From: Gigaspora margarita
Taxonomy: Eukaryota > Glomeromycota > Glomeromycetes > Diversisporales > Gigasporaceae
Direction: 5' to 3'
Length of the DNA stretch: 64,000 nucleotides
NCBI GenBank assembly: GCA_009809945.1
Contig: WTPW01001105.1
Span: 125,520-189,519 of the forward strand
This document shows, in pieces, positions 22,739-33,959 of this stretch. Under the pieces are notes generated by a model. The model had not been told where the DNA came from. It did no database searches and saw only the letters and a program-made list of their open reading frames with translations. Numbering within the stretch: the first letter of the stretch is position 1; each line of letters opens with the position of its first letter. The position numbers and the translations under genes are program-made.

Positions 22739-22973
22739 AAACATGGTCAAATCCCAAATTCAAAAAAAACAATTGTTATTTGTAAAAGATTAAATCAAAA
22801 AAGTAGCCTTAAAATTTTGCAAATATATTATCTATAACAATAAGAATATTTACTATTTGTTTAAACAAAGATTATTAATAAAGTTTTTGAGAAATAAATT
22901 TGGAATATATTTGGGATTTGGGCATGAACAAATCCCAAACTATAGTAATTTGGGATTTTGCCAACATGTATAG
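22739..22973. mobile_element. Small inverted-repeat element (ACATGGTCAAATCCC)
   Basis: Left end ACATGGTCAAATCCCAAATT, right end complement of ACATGTTGGCAAAATCCCAA, about 235 bp. An extra ATTTGGGATTTGGGC word lies near the right end. Confidence 0.6.
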
Positions 22974-23120
22974 AAGAAGTATTAAATAATTAATTGCAAT
23001 TAAATTATACTACAATCATTAAAGTTAGCAATTGAAAAAATTAATTGCAAAGATTTGGCAAATTTTTGCATTTGTTGTTTTTATATATGATGAGGTTATT
23101 TATTTAAGATAGTAAATATA

Positions 23121-23503
23121 TGGCCAGTCAAAAGTAGAAACCAAGGAAATTGGATGATCACGAGTTTTGAGATAATTGGCAAAACATATTTTGTTATACA
23201 AAAACAAAACAAACCTAAAAATAACAATTTCAGATTATAAACCTGTTTGTTATTCAACTGATTGGCTAATTTTTATAGATCTACTAATGAAAATTGTATA
23301 ATGTTAGACATTGATCTATTTTTAGATTTTGCCATTTTACCATTTAAAAGTTTTTAAACGATTATAACTTCAAAATTTACTAATTAATTATATTTTCATT
23401 ATTAAATAAAAAAGATTTAGCTTTAAAAAATATATCTAATTAATCTAAAAGCTCATTTTTTAAAAAAAGGTCAAATTCCTTGGTTTCTACTTTTGACCGT
23501 CCA
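23121..23503. mobile_element. TA-flanked MITE (TGGCCAGTCAAAAG)
   Basis: Ends TGGCCAGTCAAAAGTAGAAA and complement of TGGACGGTCAAAAGTAGAAA, continuing through CCAAGGAA, with TA on both sides (23119-23120, 23504-23505). 383 bp, non-coding. Confidence 0.78.
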
Positions 23504-24169
23504 TATTGTGCTCTACAATTAGTGATGGGACTACAGGGCTTGAAATTATAGCGCTTTGCAAAAAAAAGTATAGTCCTGTGATTTCACAGTGATTATATGG
23601 CAAAATTTCTGAGATTTTAATTTCCTATTGATTATAATTTTTAATCAATAACGTATCTGAAATCTTTGAAATTCTGCAGAGGTTACACATTTTTGCAATA
23701 TTATGAATTTAATTCTTAATAAATTATTAAATGCGACAATTAAGTATCACCTATTTCTAACTCTGTAATTCCACAATCAATTATTCAGTAGGTCTGCTAA
23801 TCAGAATCATCATCTTTTTTTAACATATAAAATAATTTTACTATCCTTAATTATATCTTTATCTTCTAGATTTTGAAGTTGTGATAATTCCCAATTTAAT
23901 CAAATGAGTTCTTTTTTTAACTTGGTTTGAGCTGGTGTTTCTTGACTTTTAGACATTGTATTTTCAGTAGTGTTTTCAGTAATATCTTCGGTGTATCTTT
24001 GGCAATGGTAGTAGAAGAAGCTTGTGCTTGTTTTTTCATATACTTTAATGCATTATGTTCTTGATTTACAAGTAATCTTAATGAAAAAGAGTCACCTTTC
24101 TATTTTTTTCATCACCTTCAAGCTTTAGTAACTCGATTTTTTCTCTAGCAAATCTTTAGCCTGTGTCAT

Positions 24170-24505
24170 TAGAGATGCACTAGTCCTGAAAAAGACTGGT
24201 CCAGGGCCGGTCTTTTCAACAGTCTCACGGTCTTATCGGTCCCAGTTTGGAACTGGTCCTGGACCGGTTCTTGTAAACAAACTGTGATATTCATATCATC
24301 CAATTCAATTGCTTGATCAGGTGTAACACAGATCATGTGATGTTTGTTTACATCTAACAATAAGTAATTACGTCATTTATGACCAATAAGATTTATTCAT
24401 TAAGAACCATTTTGGGACCGCGAACAGACCGGGACCAGGACCGAAAATACTATGATAATGGTCTACTAGGACTGGGACTGACCGAACTGGACTGGTGCAT
24501 CCCTA
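24170..24505. mobile_element. hAT-type MITE (TAGAGATGCAC), 336 bp
   Basis: Perfect 8-bp duplication TGTGTCAT (24162-24169, 24506-24513). TIRs TAGAGATGCACTAGTCC / TAGGGATGCACCAGTCC; TAGGGATGCAC is a common hAT terminus. Inside are GGACCGG words near both ends. Inserted in the transposon pseudogene. Confidence 0.88.
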
Positions 24506-25271
24506 TGTGTCATTAATCACCTGATTATTTTTATTAGAGGCCTACTCTCTCTCTACCCTCTTTAATATAAATTTGGTCATGTTTCTATATATAATTTTAC
24601 CATTTTTTACCCCTTTCCCTCCCTGAAAAATCACCTGATTTTTGTCACTCCCTTTATTACCTTTTAACTCATTCCACAGGTCCTGTGCTTTTTGAATAGC
24701 AATATCTCTTTTTTTTGTTAGATTTACTTCTTGGTAAACTGTTAGCAATGAAGTATATGCTTTTAGATACAATGTTTTATTTTCAAAAGCACTTATAGTA
24801 TTACATTGCTCTTGATATTTTAAGGATAAATAGTGCTAATTAGATATAAGGTATGCTTATTTTTAATACAATCTCTTTAATTCAAAACATAGATTTAGCA
24901 AATTGAGTTTTTACTTTTTTTTTTTATATAAATTTTATTTTTTTCAAATAAAACAAATTATTATTAGTATACTAATTACCGAATTTAAAAATACTAGACC
25001 CTTGGTATACCATGGAATAGTTTTCTAATTTGCTGATTAGATATATACTTTTTTCTAAAATAGTACTTTTTAGGATTGGCAAAACAAAATAATATTTAAG
25101 ACCTGCATAGCAATAAAAAAAAAAGAACAATATTAAGTCAATTCACTATAATTTTTTACTGCTAACCTTAATAAATTAAGTACAGATTTTGAACAATTGG
25201 ATGTCTTACTCCTTATCTTTTGTAAGAGAATTGGTGTTGTTGTATCTGAATTACTTTGGTCATCCTCCGGG

Positions 25272-25924
25272 CAGTGTTGTACATTTTGGCTGTCCACAGC
25301 CTTTTTTGGCTTGTCCATGTTCAAAATTGTCCAAACGTCCAAGATAGTCCAAAGCTTGTCCAGGCTTTAATAATTAATAAATCTATCTAAAAAATATATA
25401 ACTATATATTTTTTTAGGTGCTGAACACATTCCAGTTAAAATTAAAATAGGGTATCTTAATAAAATTTTAAGGGTAGGGTGAATGTAGATCATTTATCAT
25501 ATGATTTAAGTGGTACAATGAGATTTATATAGAAAATAAAAATGTGCTACAAATAAAACTTTTTACGGTTGTTATTAATTTAGCCAAAAATTTTATAATA
25601 TGTAGTACAAAATACTCTTTTTATAATAGTATAATTTTAATAAATATAGTATTTGAAAAAATTATACTTCTATATGTCGTAAAGTTTTTCTAAGTTGGCT
25701 CAAATTTTTCTAAGTTACACAAAAATGATTAATTCTGATTGGTTGAATCTATGTTGTTTACAATCGTGATTGGTTGATCACCTGATTTCATATGATCACA
25801 ACATGATCACTATTAAAAATGATCTACGTTCACCCTACCTTTAAGTAATTTTATTTTATTTAATTGTCCAAAATTGTCCAAAATTGTCCAAGTCATTGTC
25901 CAAAGCTATCCTGTGACAATACTG
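25272..25924. mobile_element. hAT-type MITE (CAGTGTTGTAC), hosts a TTAA insertion
   Basis: Ends CAGTGTTGTACATTTTGG and complement of CAGTATTGTCACAGG, with 8-bp flanks CCTCCGGG / CCTTCGGG (7 of 8, a C/T difference). TTGTCCAAA words repeat near both ends. A second, shorter copy is at 45999-46276 without the inner insertion. It interrupts the coding remnant just before EDDQSNS. Confidence 0.82.
25472..25840. mobile_element. TTAA-flanked MITE (piggyBac-like target), 369 bp
   Basis: TIRs GGGTAGGGTGAATGTAGATC / AGGTAGGGTGAACGTAGATC, with TTAA on both sides (25468-25471, 25841-25844). The sister hAT MITE at 45999-46276 has an uninterrupted AAAATTTAAGTAA at the matching point (about 46190), which acts as an empty site. 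Confidence 0.82.
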
Positions 25925-26089
25925 CCTTCGGGTATTCTGTTATTATTTTTGTCTCTTCCTCTCTGCTTCCTCACAAATCATATTATCAATATGGATTAAA
26001 TACTTCAGTTTCTTCTTCAATAATAAACTGACCCTTTTTGGCATGGTTTTCCTTTAAATAATTTACTGTTTTCACATTATTTGGTTATT

Positions 26090-26885
26090 AGCAAAAATAA
26101 TAAGCAAGTCAATATTTCATTTTTGCTCTCATACTTTGGCATCCGATTTTAGATAAAATAAGATATATTTATTTCAAAACAAATAACATTAAATATATTA
26201 CATATATCAAGGGCTTCACACAATTCAAAAAGTGGAATTAATATATAAAAATTTTCATTTCAGAAATATAGTCAATAAAATATGATTAGTTCCCATATTA
26301 CCAATTTTGGATTATGTAAACCAGTATCTTAAAACTCAAGTTCTAAAGAGATTTTTGGTATTCTGCATATATTGCTCCTAAGGTTTTGTATAAAAACAAA
26401 TATATACAAAAATCAAATAATATACAAATTCTATTTTTTTGTAATTTTTTATTGGCTATGCCAATTTAAGAATGTATAATCGAATAGCTAGAATTTAATC
26501 CTTATATATTTTATTAATTATTACATATTATTAAGTAATTTAAGAGCCTTCAATTACAAATAAATAGCTAAAATTATTATAAATTTGTAATTATGCCTTA
26601 AAACTCAGAATATACAATATTTGCATACATATCAATATATATATTTATATATAATTTTGTTTTTTTGGATTAAATAAAAAGATTGATTGTTTGAACATAA
26701 TAACATATTTATATACAATGTCAAATTGGCTTTTACGTGTAACAAAATGTAACAAATAAACATACAACATATTCAGTATTATATTGTTTAAGAAAAAGTG
26801 CTCAAATGAAACAAATATAAATTAAGGCACAAAATTTCAGTATGTCATAAGTTTAATATAAAGTATAAAAAAAAATTTAAAGTGA
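26090..26885. other. AT-rich spacer, no gene seen
   Basis: No coding, repeat or RNA feature that I can support. Confidence 0.5.
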
Positions 26886-26889
26886 ATAT

Positions 26890-27110
26890 ATGATTTTATC
26901 AACAAAAGATAAACTTAAAACTATTGTAAAAACTATTATAGAAAGTGAATTAAAAGAGGAATTAAGAAGATTAGAAACAAATTAAAAAATGGATTAAATT
27001 ATGAATTAATTAAGCTACAATTTGATGGCTTTGGTAGCATACGAACATCAGCTATTACACTACAAAAAGCTCTATATAAAAAATAATTTGAGCGAAGGCT
27101 TAGTATAAAA
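26890..27110 (+). pseudogene. Coding relic of unknown family
   Basis: From an ATG at 26890 the frame reads MILSTKDKLKTIVKTIIESE then LKEELRRLETN and stops. Shifting the frame gives KLKNGLNYELIKLQFDGFG, SIRTSAITLQKALYKK, a stop, FERRLSIKNNL. The amphipathic helix-like composition and continuity across one frameshift look like a decayed exon. I do not recognise the family. Confidence 0.35.
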
Positions 27111-27497
27111 AATAATTTAAACAGAGGCTCAGTATAAAAATTATTTAACAAAACTACAGTAAGTTATATAAATTATATAAGCAAAAGTTTTGTTATTTAT
27201 GCTATATGATTTTAAATTAATGTGCATATAATCTTAAAATTTTATAGCATGTGCTAATATTTAAATTGAATGGGTTAGCTACCTGCATATTAATTGCATT
27301 ATTATTTTGTTGACCCTCTAATATATTAAAAAATCTGTTATGTATTATTAAACCTCTCTTGTATAACATTATTTATGGATGCCCCATTATAGTAATTAGA
27401 TATCATAGTGATGATTCTAATTTATGAAAAAAATAAGAATAAATTTGTATAATGATAAGTTATTAATAATATAGTTTTAGAAGGGTTTTGTTTTGGT

Positions 27498-27756
27498 TTC
27501 CTCTAGCCTTCTTAAACTAGAAATCTAATCTTTTAGTTTAAAATAGAAAAGTATGAGGTGAAATGTCACATTTTTTTTCTGTAGCAGTTTAATGGTTAGC
27601 CCTGACTGCAAGTGATAGGCTTGCCCTATTGCATAGATTAGTAGATGATTAGTTAGGAATTTTAAATATAGTATTTCTTTATATATCATCCTGATATAAT
27701 TGTAACTTACTATCCTATTCCTGTACTTGACATTAACAAATAAAAAATAAAAAAAA
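27498..27756 (+). mobile_element. Retroposed sequence with long target duplication and A-tail
   Basis: Direct repeats AGAAGGGTTTTGTTTTGGT (27479-27497) and AGAAGGGTTTTGTTTGGT (27757-27774) flank a 259-bp insert ending in an A-rich tail. Inside, GTAGCAGTTTAATGGTTAGC (near 27582) resembles a tRNA-derived A-box region. Probably a SINE or a retroposed small RNA; the family differs from SINE-A. Confidence 0.75.
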
Positions 27757-27774
27757 AGAAGGGTTTTGTTTGGT

Positions 27775-28400
27775 AATATTTCTTAGTTCAAGTATTCAAG
27801 TGTGAAAAAAAATTTTTTAACATTAAAGATCTGTATATCAGATATAGGCAGCTATGATCTATGTATTTCCTGCAACTTGTGCTACTGCTGGTCATCCTGA
27901 AGGACTCTAATACCCATACTCAACTCTAGTGATATTTTTTAAACTATATAATAAAGTAGCAATCTATTTTTCTCAATGTACCATATTTAAATTTATATTG
28001 TTATCAAATTATTTCCTTCTCTCTCAAATAGTACTTTAAAATTTGCTTTTGCCAATAAAATATATATTATTAATCTGAAAATATTTTAGTACTAAGTTAC
28101 AACCTAATATAAAAGTAAACGAATACTTTATTTATTATATTTAATAAATATCCTACAATCTAATGATAAAAGTTTAATTTAACTTGACCCAAAGAATTGA
28201 TCATATAGAGTGGTGCAATATAAATAATAATAATATTATATAATCAATGTCAGCTTTGAAATTGTAAAAGTTAAAAATAATTTTATATATAGAATTCTAG
28301 ATATATTCTATGTTATTTTTCAATTTATGTCAATTATTATTGGTTAGAATAGGGTAATTAGCCATGTGATTTTTAGATTTCACAACATTAATTAGGCCTC
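27775..28400. other. AT-rich spacer, no gene seen
   Basis: No feature that I can support. Confidence 0.5.
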
Positions 28401-28406
28401 TTCAGG

Positions 28407-29212
28407 AGTCTAGACTAGAGTGTTTAGAATTATGATTTGGGATAATATTCGCATAATTTACCTTATAGCACATAAAATATACAATTTTTCGCATAATTTA
28501 AAGAAATTAGCATAATCTTGCATAATTGATCCATTTTTTTCAGGTTGGCAATAGAGCCAATAGAGCTCAATAGTTGCACAAATAAAACTTAAAAACTAGT
28601 ATCCATTGGCTCCATTTGCAATTCCATTGGGCTCTATTGCTAACTCTGATTTTTTTGTATAAAAAAATTACTATTGGCCAATTGACATTACACAGATTAA
28701 GTTATACAGAATATAATATCAAGTTGGCCTATTATGCTCTAACATTGGCTAGTTCCAAGTAGGATTATGTGAATGCTGACTAAACTGTAGTAACAATTAT
28801 TTATTATGCAGAACTTTTATAGCATTGGTATAACGATTATATACAAACACAATATTAGTTATTAAAGTAAATTATGTAATCTATGTACATACATATTTGT
28901 AATTTTTGATATGGGCAAAATTAGAACACAAAAAATTTCTAGTAAATTTTGTGCTTTTAGATTAGGGATAAAATCTTGCAATTAGGTTAGAGTTCAAAAA
29001 TATTATTTGTATAATAACATGTAAAAACAGTTTCATAGACTAAATTTTTGATTATAAATGTTTGTCTTGCATTACATTAGATCTTGATATTTGGGCAGCA
29101 AAATTTTTTAACCCTAATTCTAGGGTTTGTATAATTCACATATTTGCAATTTACTAGATGCATAATTAGATATTTACTGGATTATAATCCTGAACACCCT
29201 AGTCTAGACACT
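28407..29212. mobile_element. Inverted-repeat element (GTCTAGACTAG)
   Basis: Left end GTCTAGACTAGAGTGTTTAG and right end complement of GTCTAGACTAGGGTGTTCAG, about 30 matching bases with transition mismatches, 0.8 kb. Inside, GGCAATAGAGCCAATAGAGC (28550-28570) is mirrored by TTGGGCTCTATTGC at 28628-28641. No transposase; no clear target duplication. Confidence 0.65.
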
Positions 29213-29505
29213 TTTGGATTAACGTAACTATCACATAGTGTGGTGTAATTTGGATTAACTTTTTGGCTTTATATTAAGGTTAGGGTTTGTATATATAGAT
29301 TTAAAAAGTTACAATCCATATATAAAATCACATTTCAGACATTTTAATATAGTTTTTAAGACCAATTTAAACACTAGTTTTCAAGTATTTTCGCTCTTTT
29401 TTCTTTTTTTCTTCTTGTACATGTGTTTTGTTTTGATATCAGACTTAGTGTTAAAGATTTAATGTTCCAAGTATTCCCAGGAACATTTAAAAAAATTTAT
29501 AAATA

Positions 29506-29659
29506 GGGACCCTCATAGCAAAAGAAGGGGCTGGGCAAAAAAATTAGAAATTTTATTTTTAAGATAGTTTTATTCTAATTGATCTAATTCTTCAAGATAT
29601 TGAATTTTTTTGAAAAAAATTTTTTTGGCCTAGCCCTTCTTTTTGCTGTAGGGGGTCCC
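29506..29659. mobile_element. Short MITE (GGGACCCTCATAGCAAAAG)
   Basis: Ends GGGACCCTCATAGCAAAAGA and complement of GGGACCCCCTACAGCAAAAA, flanked by AAATA on both sides, 154 bp. Confidence 0.65.
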
Positions 29660-30780
29660 AAATACTAAATTTAGAATTTATATTCCCTATTAGGAACAAA
29701 GTAGGAACATAAAAGTTATAATTTATGTTCTCTATTGTGATAAATTTTACAAGAGGGTCATCAAAATTCTGAGTCGGATGTATCAGATCTAGATGGTGTT
29801 TAGTTCGAATTGTTAACAGGCTCTATAGCGAAATTATTAGCTGGGCATCTTTTATTTAATAAATGAATATGATTTATTAGTAAAATGTTTTATGATTTTG
29901 GGGCAAAATTGATCAATTTCAATTCAGCCAACTATGATTCTGATGCACACTAAAGCATTCCAATCTAGAATTTTGGGACCCCCCTATATGAGTTTATTAG
30001 TGATAGGCAACGCACAGGATTTAAAAACTTCCACGTGAGATTTTTAATATAAAATTATCTGGCCTGTATTAGCATATCTTCTGGCCCGCATTAACGAAAC
30101 ATCTGGTCTGCTTTAACATAAGTGGGCCAATTTCTAATTAGTATTTGATGTACTTATATTAAAATATTATGCAGACATTAACTTTTTATTTATTTTTCAC
30201 TTTTTGTATGTATATATAGCACTTGATCACTATAAATTTTAGTGCATTTATACCTGATTATACAACTAATTACTTATAAATTTTATATGCTTATGATTTG
30301 ATCGCTTTGTTACTATTATAATTTTTAAATATGTATTTATATAATAATATTTTTAAAAAAATTGATAAAATTAAGGCAAATCTGAATTGATAAATTTAAT
30401 AATTATAAGATTCAAATGTTTTAAAAGTAGGTAAAGTCTATATAAGCATTTTTATTTGTAATCAATGCTATAAGACTCATAAGAAATGATTATTATTTTA
30501 ATGAGAAATTACATTTCTCGTGATGATATATACATATATATATGTGTATATATTTATGAATTGTGAAAAAATCCAGAGACTCTACTTGATCCCGCGAATC
30601 CCGCAAATTCCGCACGGAATTTTTAAAAAAATCAGGATTTGCCCATCACTAGAGTTTATAGAGATAGTTTTTTTGGCGTGGCATGCCTTTTTTTTTAGTC
30701 GTGGCATGGCATGTATGGTTTTTTTTAGTCGTGGCACAGTATATATGCTTTATTAGCTGTGGGATTTAGTGATGCCTGAT
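29660..30780. other. Spacer with two local direct repeats
   Basis: At 30056-30122 ATCTGGCCTGTATTA-like units occur three times at about 26-bp spacing. At 30670-30745 TTTTTTAGTCGTGGCA occurs in three variants. No gene seen. Confidence 0.5.
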
Positions 30781-30783
30781 CTA

Positions 30784-31108
30784 CCCCAGTATTGCCATAA
30801 AAAATTCACCCTCACGTGATTATTGGCCAATAAAAGATCAAAATTTGGTGTAACGTAACACGATCAGGAAAATTCAAAACAAACGTCTCAAAACGTCTCT
30901 TTTGTCAAAAAAAGCTTATTTCTCAAAAGTTTGCATAAGAAACCACTTTTTTTAACTAAAAAAAGTTTTCCTTGAACGATTTTACTATATAACAACCTAA
31001 AACCAAACCCTAACTGAGTACTCACCCTAACGCTAACCTAACATAAACGAACTTGAAAGAATTTTGGTACTGATCACGTGAGGGTGAATTTTTTATGGCG
31101 ATACTGGG
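30784..31108. mobile_element. TA-flanked MITE (CCCAGTATTGCCATAAA)
   Basis: Ends CCCAGTATTGCCATAAAAAA and complement of CCCAGTATCGCCATAAAAAA extending through TTCACCCTCACGTGAT, TA on both sides (30782-30783, 31109-31110). 325 bp. Confidence 0.82.
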
Positions 31109-31116
31109 TAAGATGT

Positions 31117-31232
31117 GATGCCTGACGAAACTCATGTGACCTGACACAACCATATAGTTGCATCATTTCGTCAATGACAAAACATATAGTTGCGCCATTT
31201 TGTCAACGGCAAAATTAATTTCGTCAGGCATC
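31117..31232. mobile_element. Small inverted-repeat element (GATGCCTGACGAAA)
   Basis: Ends GATGCCTGACGAAA and TTTCGTCAGGCATC, with ACATATAGTTG words duplicated inside. GTGATGCCTGATC also occurs just left of the neighbouring MITE at 30771, so that MITE may have split a larger element. Confidence 0.6.
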
Positions 31233-31249
31233 TATAGTGGGATTGGATT

Positions 31250-32050
31250 GTAATATTAATTACATAAATTTAATATTTTATGTTCCTGAAAGAACAAAAA
31301 AAAAATTCTAATCTTTTTCACTGGTCGGACTGATCCGGGAAGATCAAAATTTACGTTTTCCGATTGGTTAATTCTCATGCGCCACATCACGTTACTGCAA
31401 AAGTGTCTAGACCCCTGGTGTAATTGAGAGGTGTCATTCGTAAAGAAATATTCAAAATCGAATATATACACCACGTAAAACACATTCACATTTCCTTTAA
31501 CATAACGAATTATAGAGTATGACTTGGTGTCGCAATTTATTTTTTGACCCATGTTCGGCTTGAAGTGTTGCACAAATTCTTAAAAATTTTTCAATATAGC
31601 AAAACTTGGTACGTGCAGTTCTTCTATCGTACCGATATGAAGAATTTTGTATTCACTATTTGAACGTTGGGTTACTCTGAAAGTCTTGATTTTTTAGTAA
31701 ATCGTTATAGCGATTCCCTATCCATCAAACTTATTTTTCCGTTTGTTGACAAGGTTGATCGAAGGTCTCGCGAACCATTATCCTTGCATAACCACACGTA
31801 TTGAAGAAAAAAATACACAATACATAGTGATAAAAGATCATAATGCATAGCGATGAAAGATCTAATGAAAAAAAAATACACCAAAAGAACTATTTAATTC
31901 ATTTGTTATCATTAATAAATACGCAATTGTTATTTTCAATAGTATATTACATTATTTCTCATAATCTACATTAAGGATCTCTCCGAGCCATTTTTCATTC
32001 AGTGATAATAGACATAAATTGAGCGGAACAAATACATCTTTATTATCAAA
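31250..32050. other. Moderate-GC spacer, no gene assigned
   Basis: Less AT-biased than its surroundings. A 105-codon minus-strand frame at 31256-31573 exists but has no recognisable motif, and I do not call it. GATAAAAGATCATAATGCAT-like units repeat near 31828-31865. Confidence 0.4.
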
Positions 32051-32055
32051 AAGCT

Positions 32056-32440
32056 TCATATATCTTTCTCTTTTTTCACATCGCTAATATCTTTAGGGAG
32101 TTGTTCTCTAATCTCATTATTGATACAAGATGAAGAATTCTCGTTATCAATTAGTTTTTTATAATTCAAACCTTTACCAAAATTAAAGTAAGATCTTATT
32201 ATATTTTGACTTGCATTGTCATTAAGCTTTTCCTTGTGATGAAGACGAAGATATATTCGTCTGGGATTATTTCTGCCATTAATTCTTCGATAAGTTTCTT
32301 TAGAAGATTCTCCTTTTTTCCAGCCTTTGTTTTTTTAACAGGTTTTTGTCTCACCCAACTTTCGAATATTGTTACGCTTGGTTGGTAAAACAGGAACTGA
32401 TGTATTTTTCTCATCAGTAGATTGTTCGGTTGAATTATTT
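32056..32440 (-). pseudogene. Coding relic of unknown family, minus strand
   Basis: One frame reads NNSTEQSTDEKNTSVPVLPT, KRNNIRKLGETKTC, a TAA, then KNKGWKKGESSKETYRR, NPRRIYLRLHHKEKLNDNAS, QNIIRSYFNFGKGLNYKKLI and ends DVKKEKDI with TGA at 32056. The charged, non-repetitive composition extends over about 125 codons with one internal stop. I do not recognise the product. A small live exon with an intron around the TAA cannot be excluded. Confidence 0.4.
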
Positions 32441-32459
32441 ACATACAATCACAATGCTA

Positions 32460-32985
32460 ATATATAATAGTATATATCAACAAAATTAAAATTGTGGTTC
32501 TATTATTTATAGAAAATATTATTTTCACTTTGAATATATATTATTATAACAGTCATCTGAAGTAAAAGAAAACGGGACTATCACATCTCAGTTCGTAAAA
32601 TATTAATTACTCTTTTAGAAGAATTTTTAGAGTCATGTAAAAACAGAAAATATCTATAGTTCAAGCCTAAGAAGTCTTAAAATTACACATTGAACTTTCA
32701 AATAAAAAATTTCTAAGGATATTACGCTCATACCCAAATATAGCCAGTCTAAATTCTGAGCAAAAAGTAAAGTTTTACTGATGTGTTACTTATAGATAAA
32801 AGAAAACAAATAAACACATAATATCTAACTCGTTACTATAAATATTTTGTATAAAAAAATAGTAAAAATTAATTCAAAGGAATAGGAAAACTTTTAGATT
32901 AAGTTTTTTATAACTTTATGTTACTATGAATAAAATGCTCTTACTGTATTGTTTTTTTTTTACTATAGGGTTTATCATATAAGGT
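32460..32985. other. AT-rich spacer, no gene seen
   Basis: No feature that I can support. Confidence 0.5.
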
Positions 32986-33274
32986 ATTATAGTAGAAATG
33001 GGATTATGGCGCAGTTAAGTATTTTAGCTTAGTAGTAGCATGACAGATTTGGTACTATTCGATTTGTCTCATCATAGATCATGAGATATTGCTAATTAAA
33101 AAATAAAGATAAAAAAAGATAAATTATAAGGCAGGTACGTACCAATTATGGCACACACACTACATTTCATGATCTATTGAACGATTTTGATACCATTCGA
33201 TTTGCCTCATTGAGACGACCAAAATCATGCGATTTTTGACTGATACTTATCGATATATCATTATTTACCAAAAT

Positions 33275-33615
33275 AAGCTACACAAAGCAATTTTTTTAAA
33301 TAACGAATAACTTTCAATAGACAAGACCATTTTCGATGTTTTAACGATCAAAATGACCGCCTTGAAGAAACGATTTCAACGAGCCCAAAATCGCTAAAAT
33401 CCAAATCAAGGGATCACGAGATCGTTAAGGTTTTTGTATTGTTTTTAAATGAAAATTAGATTAGTCTAATCTATTTTCATCAAAATAATAATAAAACCTT
33501 AACAATCCCGTGATCCCGTGATCGGAGTTTAGCAATTTTGGGCTCGTTGGAATCGTCTCTTCAAGGTGGTCATTTTTGATGGCCAAATCATCGAAAATGG
33601 CCCGGTTTATCAAAA
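33275..33615. repeat. Foldback related to the blocks of 10398-11680
   Basis: Arms meet near 33457 (GATTAGTCTAATC). Each arm carries GAATAACTTT-, CATTTTCGATG-, CGAGCCCAAAATCGCTAAAA- and GGGATCACGAGATCG-like parts, the same order as the alternating blocks at 10540-11530, so both belong to one dispersed block family. Confidence 0.7.
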
Positions 33616-33711
33616 TTTATTCGTTATTTTATGTTAATTTTAAAATTTGCTTTGCACAGCTTATTTTTAATCAAGTAATGTTATCTTGAGAAGTATCTGT
33701 CAAAATCGCAT

Positions 33712-33767
33712 GATTTTGGTACCATTCGATTCGTCTCGACGAGACGAATCGAATGGTGCCAAAATCA
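33712..33767. repeat. Near-perfect 56-bp palindrome
   Basis: GATTTTGGTACCATTCGATT then CGTCTC|GACGAG, followed by the mirror ending GGTGCCAAAATC: one mismatch in the arms. The same motif recurs at 33041, 33180, 33860, 56758, 57585, 59840 and 60025. Confidence 0.8.
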
Positions 33768-33959
33768 CACAATTCTGATCGATGGTTCACAGATATTACC
33801 GTACACTACAATGCTTCTATGCGCCATAATACTCATCTACTTTAAATATTTCTCACTGAGACGAATCGATTGGTACCAAAATCGTACAATCCTGATCAGT
33901 AGAACATGAGATATTGGTAGTACGCCATATATTGTACACAGTAGATATATATAGATATA

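Larger units (their letters stand above)
23820..26080 (-). pseudogene. Probable N-terminal part of the shredded transposon gene
   Basis: Coding-like minus-strand pieces: NYLKENHAKKGQFIIEEETE (about 25990-26080), DDQSNSDTTTPILLQKIRSK and SVLNLLRLAVKNYSELT (25133-25260), KAYTSLLTVYQEVNLTKKRD and IAIQKAQDLWNELKGNKGSD (24620-24772), AREKIELLKLEGDEKNRKV (about 24090-24150) and MSKSQETPAQTKLKKELI, LNWELSQLQNLEDKDIIKDS (23830-23955). Two hAT-type MITEs (24170-24505, 25272-25924) break it. The KKRDIAIQKAQDLWN stretch resembles an N-terminal block I recall from the family of the two segments downstream, so I infer the same gene, but this link is weaker than that between those segments. A degraded sister of 24505-24660 lies at 55940-56110. 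Confidence 0.45.
32990..33950. repeat. Nested inverted-repeat region with GGTACCATTCGA motif
   Basis: Outer arms near 32992 (AGTAGAAATGGGATTATGGC) and 33812-33842 (complement of AGTAGATGAGTATTATGGCG) mirror each other. Between them are several copies of GATTTTGGTACCATTCGATT in both orientations, and the foldback at 33275-33615. Confidence 0.6.

Noticed and set aside
31256..31573. 105-codon minus-strand frame
   Set aside because: No recognisable motif and no start or splice context; composition alone is not enough.
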